Shown: positions 23,068-31,839 of the stretch, one piece after another | How the letters are laid out: every line of letters begins with the position of its first letter | Numbering within the stretch: the stretch's first letter is position 1 | DNA from: Desulfuromonadales bacterium | GTDB lineage: Bacteria > Desulfobacterota > Desulfuromonadia > Desulfuromonadales > JAGXHI01 | Assembly: GCA_024636295.1 (NCBI GenBank) | Contig: JAGXHI010000046.1 | Location: 39,998 to 103,997, forward strand | Length of the DNA: 64,000 bases | Direction of reading: 5' to 3' | The notes under the pieces: generated by a model | Database searches by the model: none | The model's input: only the letters and a program-made list of their open reading frames with translations | Told to the model about the DNA's origin: nothing | Made by a program: the position numbers and the translations under genes

Positions 23068-24237
23068 TTATGCAGGGGATGACTCGCTCTTCCGCACAGG
23101 CGTCTTTGCAGCACCCGATCTGCCGAGAGCGTGAAGTATTTCCTCTTCCGTTCCCCCGGCGCTTTCGCCAAGAAAACTTTCAAGGGCCATTTTCGCTTCA
23201 GGTCCGCCGATTCGCCCCAGCGCCCATGCGGCCATGCCGCGAACCCTTTCATCGTCGTTTTCCCGGAAGGCCCGGATCAGATCCGGAGCATAGAGGGGAT
23301 CGAGACTGTTTCCCATCGCCCGGGCGGTATTCATTTTCCAACGCCAGATTTCGCTGGATGGCATATAGAACATGTGCGGCTGAATGCGCGTTTCGTAATA
23401 TTTCTCGTCCATGTGAAGGAGTCTGGGCAGCTCGAAATCCTCTTCCATCTCGGCCACCTTCTCGTTCACGGCTTTTCGTGCGGCCAGGCGGGGCGCATTG
23501 CGGGGGCACACATTCTGACAGCGGTCGCAGCCGTAAACCCACAATCCCATCGCCTCCCGGATTTCCCTTGGCGGCAGGTCCTGTCCATAATAGGTGAGAA
23601 AAGAGATGCATCGGCGCGGATCGATTTTTCCCTGACCCTGAAGAGCCCGGGTTGGACAGGCGGCAATGCAGGCGTTTCTGCACCATTCGGGACAGCCGAA
23701 CTCCACCGAAGGAGTGTCGGGCGCGAATTCACGATTCACCACGATGGGGACGGGACTGTTCCAGGAAGCTCCGTCCACGCCATTGCGGGCATAAAAAAGA
23801 CAATTTTTGCCGAAGGTCCCCAGGCCGGCACGCGCCGCCGCCAGGCGGTGGGGCATGTAAGGAGGAATTTTCGCTTCCAGTCCGGCCTCCCGAAGAAAAT
23901 CACGCAAAGCCAGAAGGCGTTTTATATAACCTCTCCTCAGTTTTCGATCGTCATTCAGGTAAGTACGTCCGAAGTGAGCCTCAAGTTTCGAAGGAAACGC
24001 CTCGCCGAAAAAACTGTCTATCACCACGATGATCGACCGGGCATCGGGGAGAACGTTTTTCGGATCGGTCCCCTGGAAGGGGTCGGCGCCAAACTTCAGC
24101 AGCCAAGCATATTCCTTGCGTCGTGATTCCAGAATTTCCTTCTGGGAAATGAAAGGCTCGGCGGTGGTGAATCCAATATCCGCAAACCCCAGGGCTTTAG
24201 CCTTTTCGATGATGTCTTCCTTGGTGAGCCTGGTCAT
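23068..24237 (-). CDS. QueG-like iron-sulfur protein with HEAT-repeat tail
   Basis: The protein has 389 residues, close to epoxyqueuosine reductase (QueG) in length and layout: an N-terminal cofactor-binding part, a ferredoxin part and C-terminal HEAT repeats (DERVRGMAAWALGRIGGPEA). It differs in detail. The first cluster motif is C182-x3-C186-x3-C190-x3-C194-P instead of C-x2-C-x2-C-x3-CP, while C210 and C237-x2-C240-x3-C244-P look normal. The family's usual substrate-pocket sequence is replaced by GASWNSPVPIVVNREF. It sits inside an acyl-CoA operon, not with tRNA-modification genes. It is more likely a catabolic paralogue, possibly corrinoid-dependent, than true QueG. Confidence 0.72.
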   Translation of the reverse strand: MTRLTKEDIIEKAKALGFADIGFTTAEPFISQKEILESRRKEYAWLLKFGADPFQGTDPKNVLPDARSIIVVIDSFFGEAFPSKLEAHFGRTYLNDDRKLRRGYIKRLLALRDFLREAGLEAKIPPYMPHRLAAARAGLGTFGKNCLFYARNGVDGASWNSPVPIVVNREFAPDTPSVEFGCPEWCRNACIAACPTRALQGQGKIDPRRCISFLTYYGQDLPPREIREAMGLWVYGCDRCQNVCPRNAPRLAARKAVNEKVAEMEEDFELPRLLHMDEKYYETRIQPHMFYMPSSEIWRWKMNTARAMGNSLDPLYAPDLIRAFRENDDERVRGMAAWALGRIGGPEAKMALESFLGESAGGTEEEILHALGRSGAAKTPVRKSESSPA

Positions 24238-24244
24238 TATCCGC

Positions 24245-25870
24245 TTACCCTTTCTGAGCCATTTCGCGAAGAGCCGGCTTCAGGATCTTGCCGGTCGGAT
24301 TCCGAGGGAGTTTTTCCACGAATTGGATGAACTCGGGAATCTTGTATCCGGCCAGCCGTTCTTTTAAAAATTCTTGGATTTCTCCCTGCGAGATCTTTTC
24401 AGGATGCGCGACCTCGATCACCGCTTTGACGCGTTCTCCAAGGGCCTCGTCGGGGATTCCGATCACCGCCACCGCAAGAACCGCCGGATGCGCTTCGAGT
24501 TCTATTTCAATTTCTCGGGGATAGATGTTTTCTCCGCCCCGGTTGATCATGTCTTTTTTACGGTCGACGATGACCATGAATCCATCTTTATCCATGTAAG
24601 CGACATCGCCGGTCTTCAGCCATCCGCCGTTCAGGGTCTCTTCGGTGGCCTCCGGCCTGTTGAAATATTCCAGCATGACCGGAGCTCCCTTGATGCAGAT
24701 TTCACCGATATCGCCCCTGGAAACTTCGTTGAGATTGTCGTCCATGATCCGGACATCCTGTTCGGAAAGCGCCATTCCGATGGAACCGGGCTTTCGTTGG
24801 CCCAGAACGGGATTGATGGTGGAGACGCCGGTCGCCTCCGTGAGCCCATAGCCTTCAATGATCTCCACCCCGAACTTTTCCCTGAAACCGCGGATCAGTT
24901 CCACTGAAAGAGGCGCGGCCCCGCAGAAGGCATATTTGAGTTTGAGCAGGTCCCTGTCGATCACGGACGGATCGATGGAATGATAGACGTAATTGTACAT
25001 GGCGGGAACGCCCATGAGGATGGTCACGCCGTTTTCCACGATGGCGGGCCAGAAATCGGCGGGGGAGTAGGCCTTCCGGATGCAGAGGGTCTGTCCTGCA
25101 TACAGAAGGGGAAAGGTCCAGACCCCTATCGGGTTGATGTGGAACATGGGCAGGAGGATGATCATCACGTCTTCGCCCTCGATGAGACCCGATCCCGTCA
25201 AATCGCGACAGATGGAAAGCTGCCCTTCATTGGAGAGGAGCACTCCCTTGGGTCTTCCGGTCGTCCCGGAGGAATAGAGCAGGAGAAAGGGATCCGAACC
25301 ACTCTGTGAAACCAGGGCCTCGTGGGCGGGATAGTCCGAGAGAATATCGGAAAAACGCTTCTGCCCGAGGTTTTTACCGCCATCGACGTCCGTTTCGACT
25401 TCGACGACCAGGGGTTTATGGTTCGATTCTGCCAATCCCGCCGCAAAATCCGCCATGAATTCGCTACCGACAAAGACGATTTTCGGCTTGGAATCGGCCA
25501 GGAGATAAGCGATTTCCGGACCCTTGAGGGCGAAGTTGATCATCCCGGCGATTGCACCGAGTTTCTGGGCGCCGAACATCGTGTAATAGATCTCCGGCGA
25601 ATTCAGGACCATGATCGAGACCACGTCGCCTTGGCCGACGCCCTGATCTCTCAGGTAATTAGCAACCTTGTTCGATCGTTCGTTGAGATCGCGATAGGTG
25701 ATGGTCTGATCGTAATAAAGCACGCAGGGCGTCTCCGGGATTTCATCGGCCCTGGCGACGAGGATTTCCGCCACGCTGTCGAACTCCAGCCGTTTTCCCT
25801 GCAAAAACGGAAGCGTCTCCAGGGAAAGAGGCTCAATCCTGGGTGGGCTGTCGCTATTTTCCATTCTCAT
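24245..25870 (-). CDS. AMP-forming acyl-CoA synthetase
   Basis: The protein has 541 residues. It has the P-loop LYSSGTTGRPKGVLLSNEG, the A5 motif EGYGLTEATG, the A7/A8 hinge WLKTGDVAYMDKDGFMVIVDRKKDMINRGGENIYPREIE and the catalytic lysine region PRNPTGKILKPAL. It activates a carboxylic acid to its CoA thioester using ATP. It lies seven bases before the QueG-like gene and 42 bases after LutC, so it probably activates the acid whose further conversion the operon carries out. Substrate cannot be read. Confidence 0.9.
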   Translation of the reverse strand: MRMENSDSPPRIEPLSLETLPFLQGKRLEFDSVAEILVARADEIPETPCVLYYDQTITYRDLNERSNKVANYLRDQGVGQGDVVSIMVLNSPEIYYTMFGAQKLGAIAGMINFALKGPEIAYLLADSKPKIVFVGSEFMADFAAGLAESNHKPLVVEVETDVDGGKNLGQKRFSDILSDYPAHEALVSQSGSDPFLLLYSSGTTGRPKGVLLSNEGQLSICRDLTGSGLIEGEDVMIILLPMFHINPIGVWTFPLLYAGQTLCIRKAYSPADFWPAIVENGVTILMGVPAMYNYVYHSIDPSVIDRDLLKLKYAFCGAAPLSVELIRGFREKFGVEIIEGYGLTEATGVSTINPVLGQRKPGSIGMALSEQDVRIMDDNLNEVSRGDIGEICIKGAPVMLEYFNRPEATEETLNGGWLKTGDVAYMDKDGFMVIVDRKKDMINRGGENIYPREIEIELEAHPAVLAVAVIGIPDEALGERVKAVIEVAHPEKISQGEIQEFLKERLAGYKIPEFIQFVEKLPRNPTGKILKPALREMAQKG

Positions 25871-25912
25871 CCTCCCCTCTATAGATGAAGCTCGTGCAAG
25901 TCAAAGACCGGA

Positions 25913-26602
25913 TCAGGAGGGATTCGACGGTACAATGACCACATGGAGGGTTCGGGGCCCGTGGACGCCAACCTGCAGGGTCAGATCGACATCTCCGGTG
26001 CTGGAAGGACCGGAGATGAAGTTGACGGCCCGGGGCATGGAAGATCCCGCCTCCCGAATCCTCTTCCATGCATCTTCGTGATAAGGGACGATATCGTCTT
26101 CAGCCAGAAGAATGATATGCCGATCAACCAGGAAATCGTTGGAGGTGGGGTCGGCCTTTCCCGAGAGAAGGACGATGGACCCGGATTCCGCCACCGCACA
26201 GAAAGCCTGGCTGAGCCCGATGTTATCGGTGCGCTCGGCCTTCCGTACCTCGCGACGGATTTCGGGGGCCGTATCCCAGGGAAGGTTCTCCAGACGGGGG
26301 TCCTCCCCCGTGACCAAGGTGATGTTTTCATCCTCCCCGGTCCCGGCGTATTCGGCGATATATCGCGGAACGGCCTCCAGGCTGTCCAGGCGAACCACGG
26401 TGGAGGCGAATTCCTGGATACGGGACGAGAATGTCTCCACCAGATCGTCGCCGACCGGAGGGCGGGGAGCGCTCGGCCTGGATTTCCAGTACTTGGCCAG
26501 GTCTTCGACCGAAGCCAGATGGCCCGGATCTTTCCGGACCGCGGATCGCACTCCTCCCAGAATCTTTTCCCGGTCTTGTTTGCGCACGTCCTGTTCATTC
26601 AT
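25913..26602 (-). CDS. lutC: LUD-domain protein, LutC type
   Basis: The protein has 229 residues with the LUD fold: WDTAPEIRREVRKAERTDNIGLSQAFCAVAESGSIVLLSG and the ending GVHGPRTLHVVIVPSNPS. No iron-sulfur motif is present, as expected for LutC. It overlaps the end of lutB by eight bases. LutABC together oxidise L-lactate to pyruvate in Bacillus and relatives; the adjoining ThDP enzyme and CoA ligase leave open that a different 2-hydroxy acid is used here. Confidence 0.86.
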   Translation of the reverse strand: MNEQDVRKQDREKILGGVRSAVRKDPGHLASVEDLAKYWKSRPSAPRPPVGDDLVETFSSRIQEFASTVVRLDSLEAVPRYIAEYAGTGEDENITLVTGEDPRLENLPWDTAPEIRREVRKAERTDNIGLSQAFCAVAESGSIVLLSGKADPTSNDFLVDRHIILLAEDDIVPYHEDAWKRIREAGSSMPRAVNFISGPSSTGDVDLTLQVGVHGPRTLHVVIVPSNPS

Positions 26603-28025
26603 TGCCCGAAGCTCCCTTTCTGTTCTTCTGACGCCAGAGATCCTGAAAAGTCCGACCTTCCGGGGAAGGAAGTTCTCGGACTTTCGTCCATCCGCTCCCG
26701 ACGGGAATGGAGGCGATGGATCCTCGTTTTTTCCCCATGCGTTTCAGAGCGGCTGTCGTCCAGCGAGCGCCCAGATGATAAATCCGAGGGTGCTGCAGCA
26801 GTTTCATGAAGGCCGTCAGCCCCCATCGCCAACCGGCAGGGGTGAGACCCTGCTCCCGTTCTATCGTTCTTAACTGGCGCAGCATGTCGGGCAGAGGAAC
26901 TCCCATGGGGCACACCTCCTCGCACCGGCCGCAGGATGAGCAGGCATTTGGCAGCAGATGGGCTTTTCCCATCCCCGTCATCAGCGGCGTCAGGACCGAG
27001 CCCATGGGGCCGGGGTAGACCCATCCGTAGGCATGACCGCCGACGCTTGTATAGACGGGGCAGTGGTTCAGGCAGGTCGCACAGCGGATGCAGCGCAGCA
27101 TATCCCTGAATTCGCCAGCCAGCATGTCGGTGCGGTTGTTGTCCAGCAGGATGACGTGGAATTCTTCCGGTCCGTCAGGATCTCCCTGTTTCCTGGGCCC
27201 CCCGAAAAAGCTGACGTAGGAGGTGATCGGCTGTCCTGTTGCGCTCGGAACGAGGACGCGCAGAAGGGCTGAAGCATCTTCGGGTGTGGGGACCACTTTC
27301 TCGATGCTGGCGACCGCGATGTGTACACGGGGCAGAGTCGCGGTCAGGTCGCCGTTTCCTTCATTGGTGACCAGGCCGATTCGTCCCGTTTCGGCAACCA
27401 GGAAATTGGCCCCGGTAATCCCGACATCTGCATTGCAGAACTTGTCCCGCAGAACCTTTCTGGCTTCATCGACAATGGATTTGACCGACTCGAGTTCCCG
27501 TTCCCCCAGATCATGATGATTCTTGAAAAGATCGATAACCTGCTGTTTGGTTTTGTGTATGGCCGGGCCGATGATGTGGCTCGGAGGCTCTTCGGCAAGC
27601 TGAATGATATATTCACCCAGGTCGGTCTCCGTCACCTCGATGCCTGCTTCCTCGAGCACGGTATTGAGTCCCGTTTCCTCGGCAATCATCGACTTGGATT
27701 TGGTCACGCGCAGGGCCCCGGCCTTCTGGCAGATTTCAAGAGCGATCCGGTTCAGGTCCGCAGAGGTGCGGGCCCAGTGTACATGCCCCCCGCTTTCAAT
27801 GACCGAGGATTCGAATTCCTCCAGGTAATGGTCAAGGTTGGCCAGGGTATGGTCCTTCACCGCGCGCGCATGCTCTTTAAGTTCCTCGAAATTGGGGATT
27901 TTCAAGATGGCGGCCTTGCGTTTGTATTCGAGGCCTGCGCGCAGCTTATTCAGAACGCTCTGCAGATGCTCGTCCCGCATTGCTTCGGAGGAGCGGGCCA
28001 GGAATTCGGAGCTTTTGGATTCCAT
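26595..28025 (-). CDS. lutB: LUD-domain iron-sulfur protein, LutB type
   Basis: The protein has 476 residues. The N-terminal two-thirds is a LUD domain (LRVTKSKSMIAEETGLNTVLEEAGIEVTETDLGEYI, then NFLVAETGRIGLVTNEGNGDLT). Two [4Fe-4S] motifs follow: CIRCATCLNHCP and CSSCGRCEEVCP. A C-terminal tail of about 90 residues completes the family layout. It lies two bases after lutA and overlaps lutC. It is the electron-transferring core of the LutABC lactate oxidation complex. Confidence 0.9.
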   Translation of the reverse strand: MESKSSEFLARSSEAMRDEHLQSVLNKLRAGLEYKRKAAILKIPNFEELKEHARAVKDHTLANLDHYLEEFESSVIESGGHVHWARTSADLNRIALEICQKAGALRVTKSKSMIAEETGLNTVLEEAGIEVTETDLGEYIIQLAEEPPSHIIGPAIHKTKQQVIDLFKNHHDLGERELESVKSIVDEARKVLRDKFCNADVGITGANFLVAETGRIGLVTNEGNGDLTATLPRVHIAVASIEKVVPTPEDASALLRVLVPSATGQPITSYVSFFGGPRKQGDPDGPEEFHVILLDNNRTDMLAGEFRDMLRCIRCATCLNHCPVYTSVGGHAYGWVYPGPMGSVLTPLMTGMGKAHLLPNACSSCGRCEEVCPMGVPLPDMLRQLRTIEREQGLTPAGWRWGLTAFMKLLQHPRIYHLGARWTTAALKRMGKKRGSIASIPVGSGWTKVRELPSPEGRTFQDLWRQKNRKGASGNE

Positions 28026-28027
28026 GA

Positions 28028-28825
28028 CTATTCACCCTTTCCGTTAATGGCCGGGATGTCGAGGCGCCCGGCCAGGACTTCAGCCACATGCCGGACCTCG
28101 ATGTCTTTTCCCAGACGCTTCATCCTTCCGGCGATATTCATCAGACATCCCATATCGCCTCCCAGGATGATCTGCGCGCCCGCATCTTCCGCCCTTCGGA
28201 TTTTCGCATCGACCATATGCCGGGAGATGTCGGGCATCTTGGCGGCGAACGTGCCGCCGAAGCCGCAGCATTCCTCCGTTCCTTTCATTTCCGTGATCTC
28301 CACATTTCTCAGGTTCCGAAGGAGCTGACGCGGCTGCGCCTTGACGCGCATTTCACGCAGGCCGGTGCAGGTGTCATGGTAAGTGAACGTTCGGCCGCTC
28401 AGATCGCTCAGGGGCGCGGGAGCGGTGAATCCCATTACGTCCGTCAGAAATCCGGTCAGTTCGAAGCATTTCTCCGCCAGGACCTCGGCCCTGTTTTCCC
28501 ATCGAGGGATGCCGGCAAGAAGTTTCGGATAATGCCTGGAGATCATTCCCGCACAGGAACCGGAGGGCACGACGACGTAATCGTAGGGCTCGAAAATCTC
28601 GATTACCCGCTTCGCCACGTCGCGCGCGTTGGCCAGATCCCCGGAATTGTATCCCGGTTTTCCGCAGCACGTCTGTTCTTCAGGCACTTCGACCCTGCAG
28701 CCCGCCTGCTCCAGCAGTTCAACGGTCGCAAATCCGACCGAAGGGCGCATCAGATCGACGAGACAGGTGATGAACAGTCCAACGAGAGGTTTTGAGTTCT
28801 TTTGATCATCAGATTTCTTCGTCAT
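28028..28825 (-). CDS. lutA: Cysteine-rich (CCG-domain) oxidoreductase, LutA type
   Basis: The protein has 265 residues with two CCG domains: PEEQTCCGKPGYNSGDL near residue 50 and TEECCGFGGTFAAKMPDISRHM near 185, which bind non-cubane or cubane clusters as in heterodisulfide reductase subunit B and LutA. It is the first of the three Lut genes, which are coupled by 2-base spacing and an 8-base overlap. The N-terminal dozen residues are polar (MTKKSDDQKNSK) before the family start LVGLFITCLVDLMRPSVG. Confidence 0.88.
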   Translation of the reverse strand: MTKKSDDQKNSKPLVGLFITCLVDLMRPSVGFATVELLEQAGCRVEVPEEQTCCGKPGYNSGDLANARDVAKRVIEIFEPYDYVVVPSGSCAGMISRHYPKLLAGIPRWENRAEVLAEKCFELTGFLTDVMGFTAPAPLSDLSGRTFTYHDTCTGLREMRVKAQPRQLLRNLRNVEITEMKGTEECCGFGGTFAAKMPDISRHMVDAKIRRAEDAGAQIILGGDMGCLMNIAGRMKRLGKDIEVRHVAEVLAGRLDIPAINGKGE

Positions 28826-28921
28826 GGTTTTTCCCCGTCGTTTCTGGTGAAAGCCCTTGTGCTTGAGGATACGATTGTTGCTGCAAACCCTTTATCAGAT
28901 AATCCATCGGATATTCATCGG

Positions 28922-30466
28922 CTATACGGATGCTTCGATCAGATGAGGCCCCGGGGTTGCCATCGCATTGGCGAACTGTTTGTGGAATTCCTCCGCCGTG
29001 GTCGCCCGAGTGGCCTTTACGCCCATTCCCCCGGCGATCTGTACCCAGTCGAGCTTCGGATTGGAAAGATCGAGCATCTTCAAAGCCTTGGGGCCGGGGT
29101 CCCCCACGCCGACCCTCTGGAATTCCACGTTCAGGATGGCGTAGCTGTTGTTGGCGTAGATGACGGTGGTGACATCGAGGTTTTCCCTGGCCTGGGTCCA
29201 GAGAGCCTGGATAGTGTACATCGCCGCTCCGTCGCCGCAGAAGCAGACCGCCTTGCGATCCGGACAGGCCACCGCCGCACCGGTGGCGACGGGAATGCCC
29301 TGGCCGATGGAGCCTCCGGTGAGTGTCATCCAGTCGTGCTTCGGGGATCCGGAGGTCATGGGAAAGAGATAATGGCCGCAGGTTCCCGATTCGTCGGAAA
29401 CGATAGCGTTCTCCGGCAGGAGATTTCCCACGCTGGCGGCGACGGCCTTAGGCGTCAGCTTTCCGGAGAGCAGGTCAGGCAGGGACGTCTGCTGAACGAC
29501 CGTCGGGGACGGCGGCGCCCCAAGGGCCTCGGCCAGTTTTTTCAGGGCGCCCGTCACGTCTTCATGAGACGCGGCCAGGACGGGAATATTGCAGTCTTCC
29601 GGAGAAAGCCAGCTCGGCTTGTCCGGATAGGCGAAAAAGGAGACGGGAGCTTTGGCGCCAACGAGAATCAGATGCTTGAAGTCCCTGAGGAAATTCACGG
29701 CCTGTTCGCCGAAATAGGGGATTCGTTTGACCTTGACCCGTCCCGCACCTCTTTGGAGGCGGCCGGGAAAAGTCTCCGCGAGCAGCATGGCGCCGGTGGC
29801 TTCGGCGATCCGGCCAGCTGCTTCGAGGGCGCCTTCGCGAAGGGCGCGGCCCCCCAGCAGGATGGCGGCCTGTTCACCCGAGCGAAGCGCATCCATCGCA
29901 GCCTGTACGGCATCCTCCGAGACGGCGCGAGGCGCAGGGCGGGGAAGGATCGATGCGGCGCCTTTCGCCTGATTCCAGGCGTGATCCGCGGGGGCGATCA
30001 GGGTAGCGATCCTTCCGGGATATTTCAGGGATTCGGCAATCGCCTCCGCCCCGGCAGCCGCCAGGTCATCGGACGATTCGGAGGTCCTCACCCAGTGGGA
30101 CATGGGGGCGGCAACCCCCGTGATGTCGGAAGTCAGGGGTGCATCGTACTGCAGGTGTACGGTGGCGTGATCGCCGACGATATTGATGATCGGAGACCCG
30201 GCGCGTCTGGCGTTGTGCAGGTTGGCGAGACCGTTGGCGAGGCCTGGTCCGAGATGGAGCAGAGTGGCCGCCGGCTTGTCCGTCATGCGGCCGTACCCGT
30301 CGGCGGCTCCGGTGACGACCCCCTCGAAGAGGGCCAGGATCGACCGCACTCCCTCGCTTTTATCGATGGCCGAAAGAAGATGCATCTCCGAGGTGCCGGG
30401 ATTGGCGAAACAGACTTCGACCCCTCCGTCGGAAAGGGTTTTCAACAGTGCTTCTGCGCCGGTCAT
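28922..30466 (-). CDS. ThDP-dependent enzyme, acetolactate synthase/benzoylformate decarboxylase family
   Basis: The protein has 514 residues. The N-terminal Pyr domain has FANPGTSEMHLLSAI and the activating-glutamate region ILALFEGVVTGAADGYGRM. The ThDP motif is GDGAAMYTIQALWTQARENLDVTTVIYANNSYAIL (about 425-460). It belongs to the group often annotated as acetolactate synthase large subunit but has no small regulatory subunit nearby, so branched-chain amino-acid synthesis is unlikely. It is 96 bases upstream of lutA and probably heads the operon. A decarboxylase or lyase acting on a 2-oxo or 2-hydroxy acid (or CoA ester) would fit with LutABC. Confidence 0.8.
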   Translation of the reverse strand: MTGAEALLKTLSDGGVEVCFANPGTSEMHLLSAIDKSEGVRSILALFEGVVTGAADGYGRMTDKPAATLLHLGPGLANGLANLHNARRAGSPIINIVGDHATVHLQYDAPLTSDITGVAAPMSHWVRTSESSDDLAAAGAEAIAESLKYPGRIATLIAPADHAWNQAKGAASILPRPAPRAVSEDAVQAAMDALRSGEQAAILLGGRALREGALEAAGRIAEATGAMLLAETFPGRLQRGAGRVKVKRIPYFGEQAVNFLRDFKHLILVGAKAPVSFFAYPDKPSWLSPEDCNIPVLAASHEDVTGALKKLAEALGAPPSPTVVQQTSLPDLLSGKLTPKAVAASVGNLLPENAIVSDESGTCGHYLFPMTSGSPKHDWMTLTGGSIGQGIPVATGAAVACPDRKAVCFCGDGAAMYTIQALWTQARENLDVTTVIYANNSYAILNVEFQRVGVGDPGPKALKMLDLSNPKLDWVQIAGGMGVKATRATTAEEFHKQFANAMATPGPHLIEASV

Positions 30467-30596
30467 TTTTTCTCCTCAATTACTTTCTGAACAGGAAACA
30501 GTTCTTTTTATGCAATTCCGGCAGCAATTTGCTGTCTTGAGGAATCAGGATCAGTATTGAAAACGGGATCACCACCCAGGAGCGCTCCCGACCGAT

Positions 30597-31778
30597 TTAC
30601 TTGCTCAGAACCCGAATGGAGCGAATCAATCCCTCCATGGTCAGGGGGAACATCCGGGTCTCCATCAACTGGCGAATCATCTGAACCGATGTGGTGTATC
30701 GCCAGTAATCCTCCGGTACGGGATTGAGCCAGACGGAATGAGTGAAATGGTCCAGAAGTCGCTGAAGCCACGTTGCGCCCGATTCACGATTGTGATGTTC
30801 GAGACTGCCGCCCGAGCTCTCGATCTCGTATGGCGCCATGTTGGCATCTCCGACGAAGATGAGCTTGTAGTCGGATCCGAAGGTATGGATCAGGTCAAGG
30901 GTGGGAAAGCGCTGTTCTCTGCGGCGGCTGTTGGTGCGCCAGACGCTTTCATAAATGAAATTGTGGAAGTAAAAGAATTCCAGGTGTTTGAACTCTGTCC
31001 TTGCCGCGGAAAAAAGCTTCTCGCAAACGGAGATGTGGGGATCCATGGATCCACCGACATCGAAAAACAGGAGTACCTTCACTTTGTTGTGCCGCTTCGG
31101 CACCATCCGCAGATCCAGGTAACCGGCGTTTTTGGCGGTAGAGCGGATGGTGTCGGGCAGATCCAGCTCTTCCGCCGCACCCTCACGAGCGAAATGCCGA
31201 AGACGCCTCAGTGCCATCTTGATATTGCGGGTGCCGAGTTCGACCGAATCGTCCAGATCTTTGAATTCCCGCTTGTCCCAGACCTTGACGGCCCGTTGAT
31301 GTCTGGATTCGTTCTGGCCGATTCGCACGCCTTCGGGGTTGTATCCGAATGCGCCGAAGGGGGAGGTGCCGGCGGTGCCTACCCATTTGCTCCCGCCCTG
31401 GTGACGTTCCTGCTGCTCCTCCAGCCGCTTCTTCAGCATTTCCATGAGCTTCTCGAGGTCGCCTGTGGCTTCGATTGACCGCATTTCTTCCTCGGTCAGG
31501 ATCTTCTCCGCCAACTGCCTCAGCCACTGCTCCGGAATCTCCTTGATGATCTTCTCGGGATCAAAAACAGTTCCCCTGAAGTATTCCGCGAATACCCTGT
31601 CGAACTTGTCATAGTGGGTCTCGCTCTTGACCAGGCAAAGTCGGGAGAGGGCGTAATACTCGTCCAAGCTTGCATAGGGCAGCACCCTTTTCTGCATGGC
31701 TTCCAGGAGAGTCAGAAATTCCCGCGGAGTGACAGGAATGCTTGCTACCTTGAGACGCATAAAAAAATCGATGAGCAT
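30597..31778 (-). CDS. VWA-domain protein, CoxE-like
   Basis: The protein has 393 residues. A von Willebrand A domain lies in the second half with the MIDAS motif DVGGS (VKVLLFFDVGGSMDPH) and later DHFTHSVWLNP and SSGG elements. The first part is helical and Glu/Arg-rich, as in CoxE/YeaD-type partners of MoxR ATPases. It is downstream of the MoxR gene by 61 bases. MoxR-VWA pairs act as chaperones or activators of metalloenzymes and other complexes, but the client cannot be named; no CO-dehydrogenase-type molybdenum hydroxylase is present here. Confidence 0.83.
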   Translation of the reverse strand: MLIDFFMRLKVASIPVTPREFLTLLEAMQKRVLPYASLDEYYALSRLCLVKSETHYDKFDRVFAEYFRGTVFDPEKIIKEIPEQWLRQLAEKILTEEEMRSIEATGDLEKLMEMLKKRLEEQQERHQGGSKWVGTAGTSPFGAFGYNPEGVRIGQNESRHQRAVKVWDKREFKDLDDSVELGTRNIKMALRRLRHFAREGAAEELDLPDTIRSTAKNAGYLDLRMVPKRHNKVKVLLFFDVGGSMDPHISVCEKLFSAARTEFKHLEFFYFHNFIYESVWRTNSRRREQRFPTLDLIHTFGSDYKLIFVGDANMAPYEIESSGGSLEHHNRESGATWLQRLLDHFTHSVWLNPVPEDYWRYTTSVQMIRQLMETRMFPLTMEGLIRSIRVLSK

Positions 31779-31839
31779 ACTTGTTCCAACAGCTTTTTAT
31801 GGAAAGGTAACACCTCGATGGGTGTTTTCATCAGCCTGA

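Noticed and set aside
28802..30490. 562-codon open frame opposite the ThDP enzyme
   Set aside because: Composition is Gly/Arg/His-rich shadow coding, with no motif; the minus-strand ThDP enzyme has clear cofactor motifs.
30474..30490. CTCAATTACT half-site upstream of the ThDP gene
   Set aside because: Only one arm of the regulon palindrome is present and it overlaps the ribosome-binding region; not counted as an operator.
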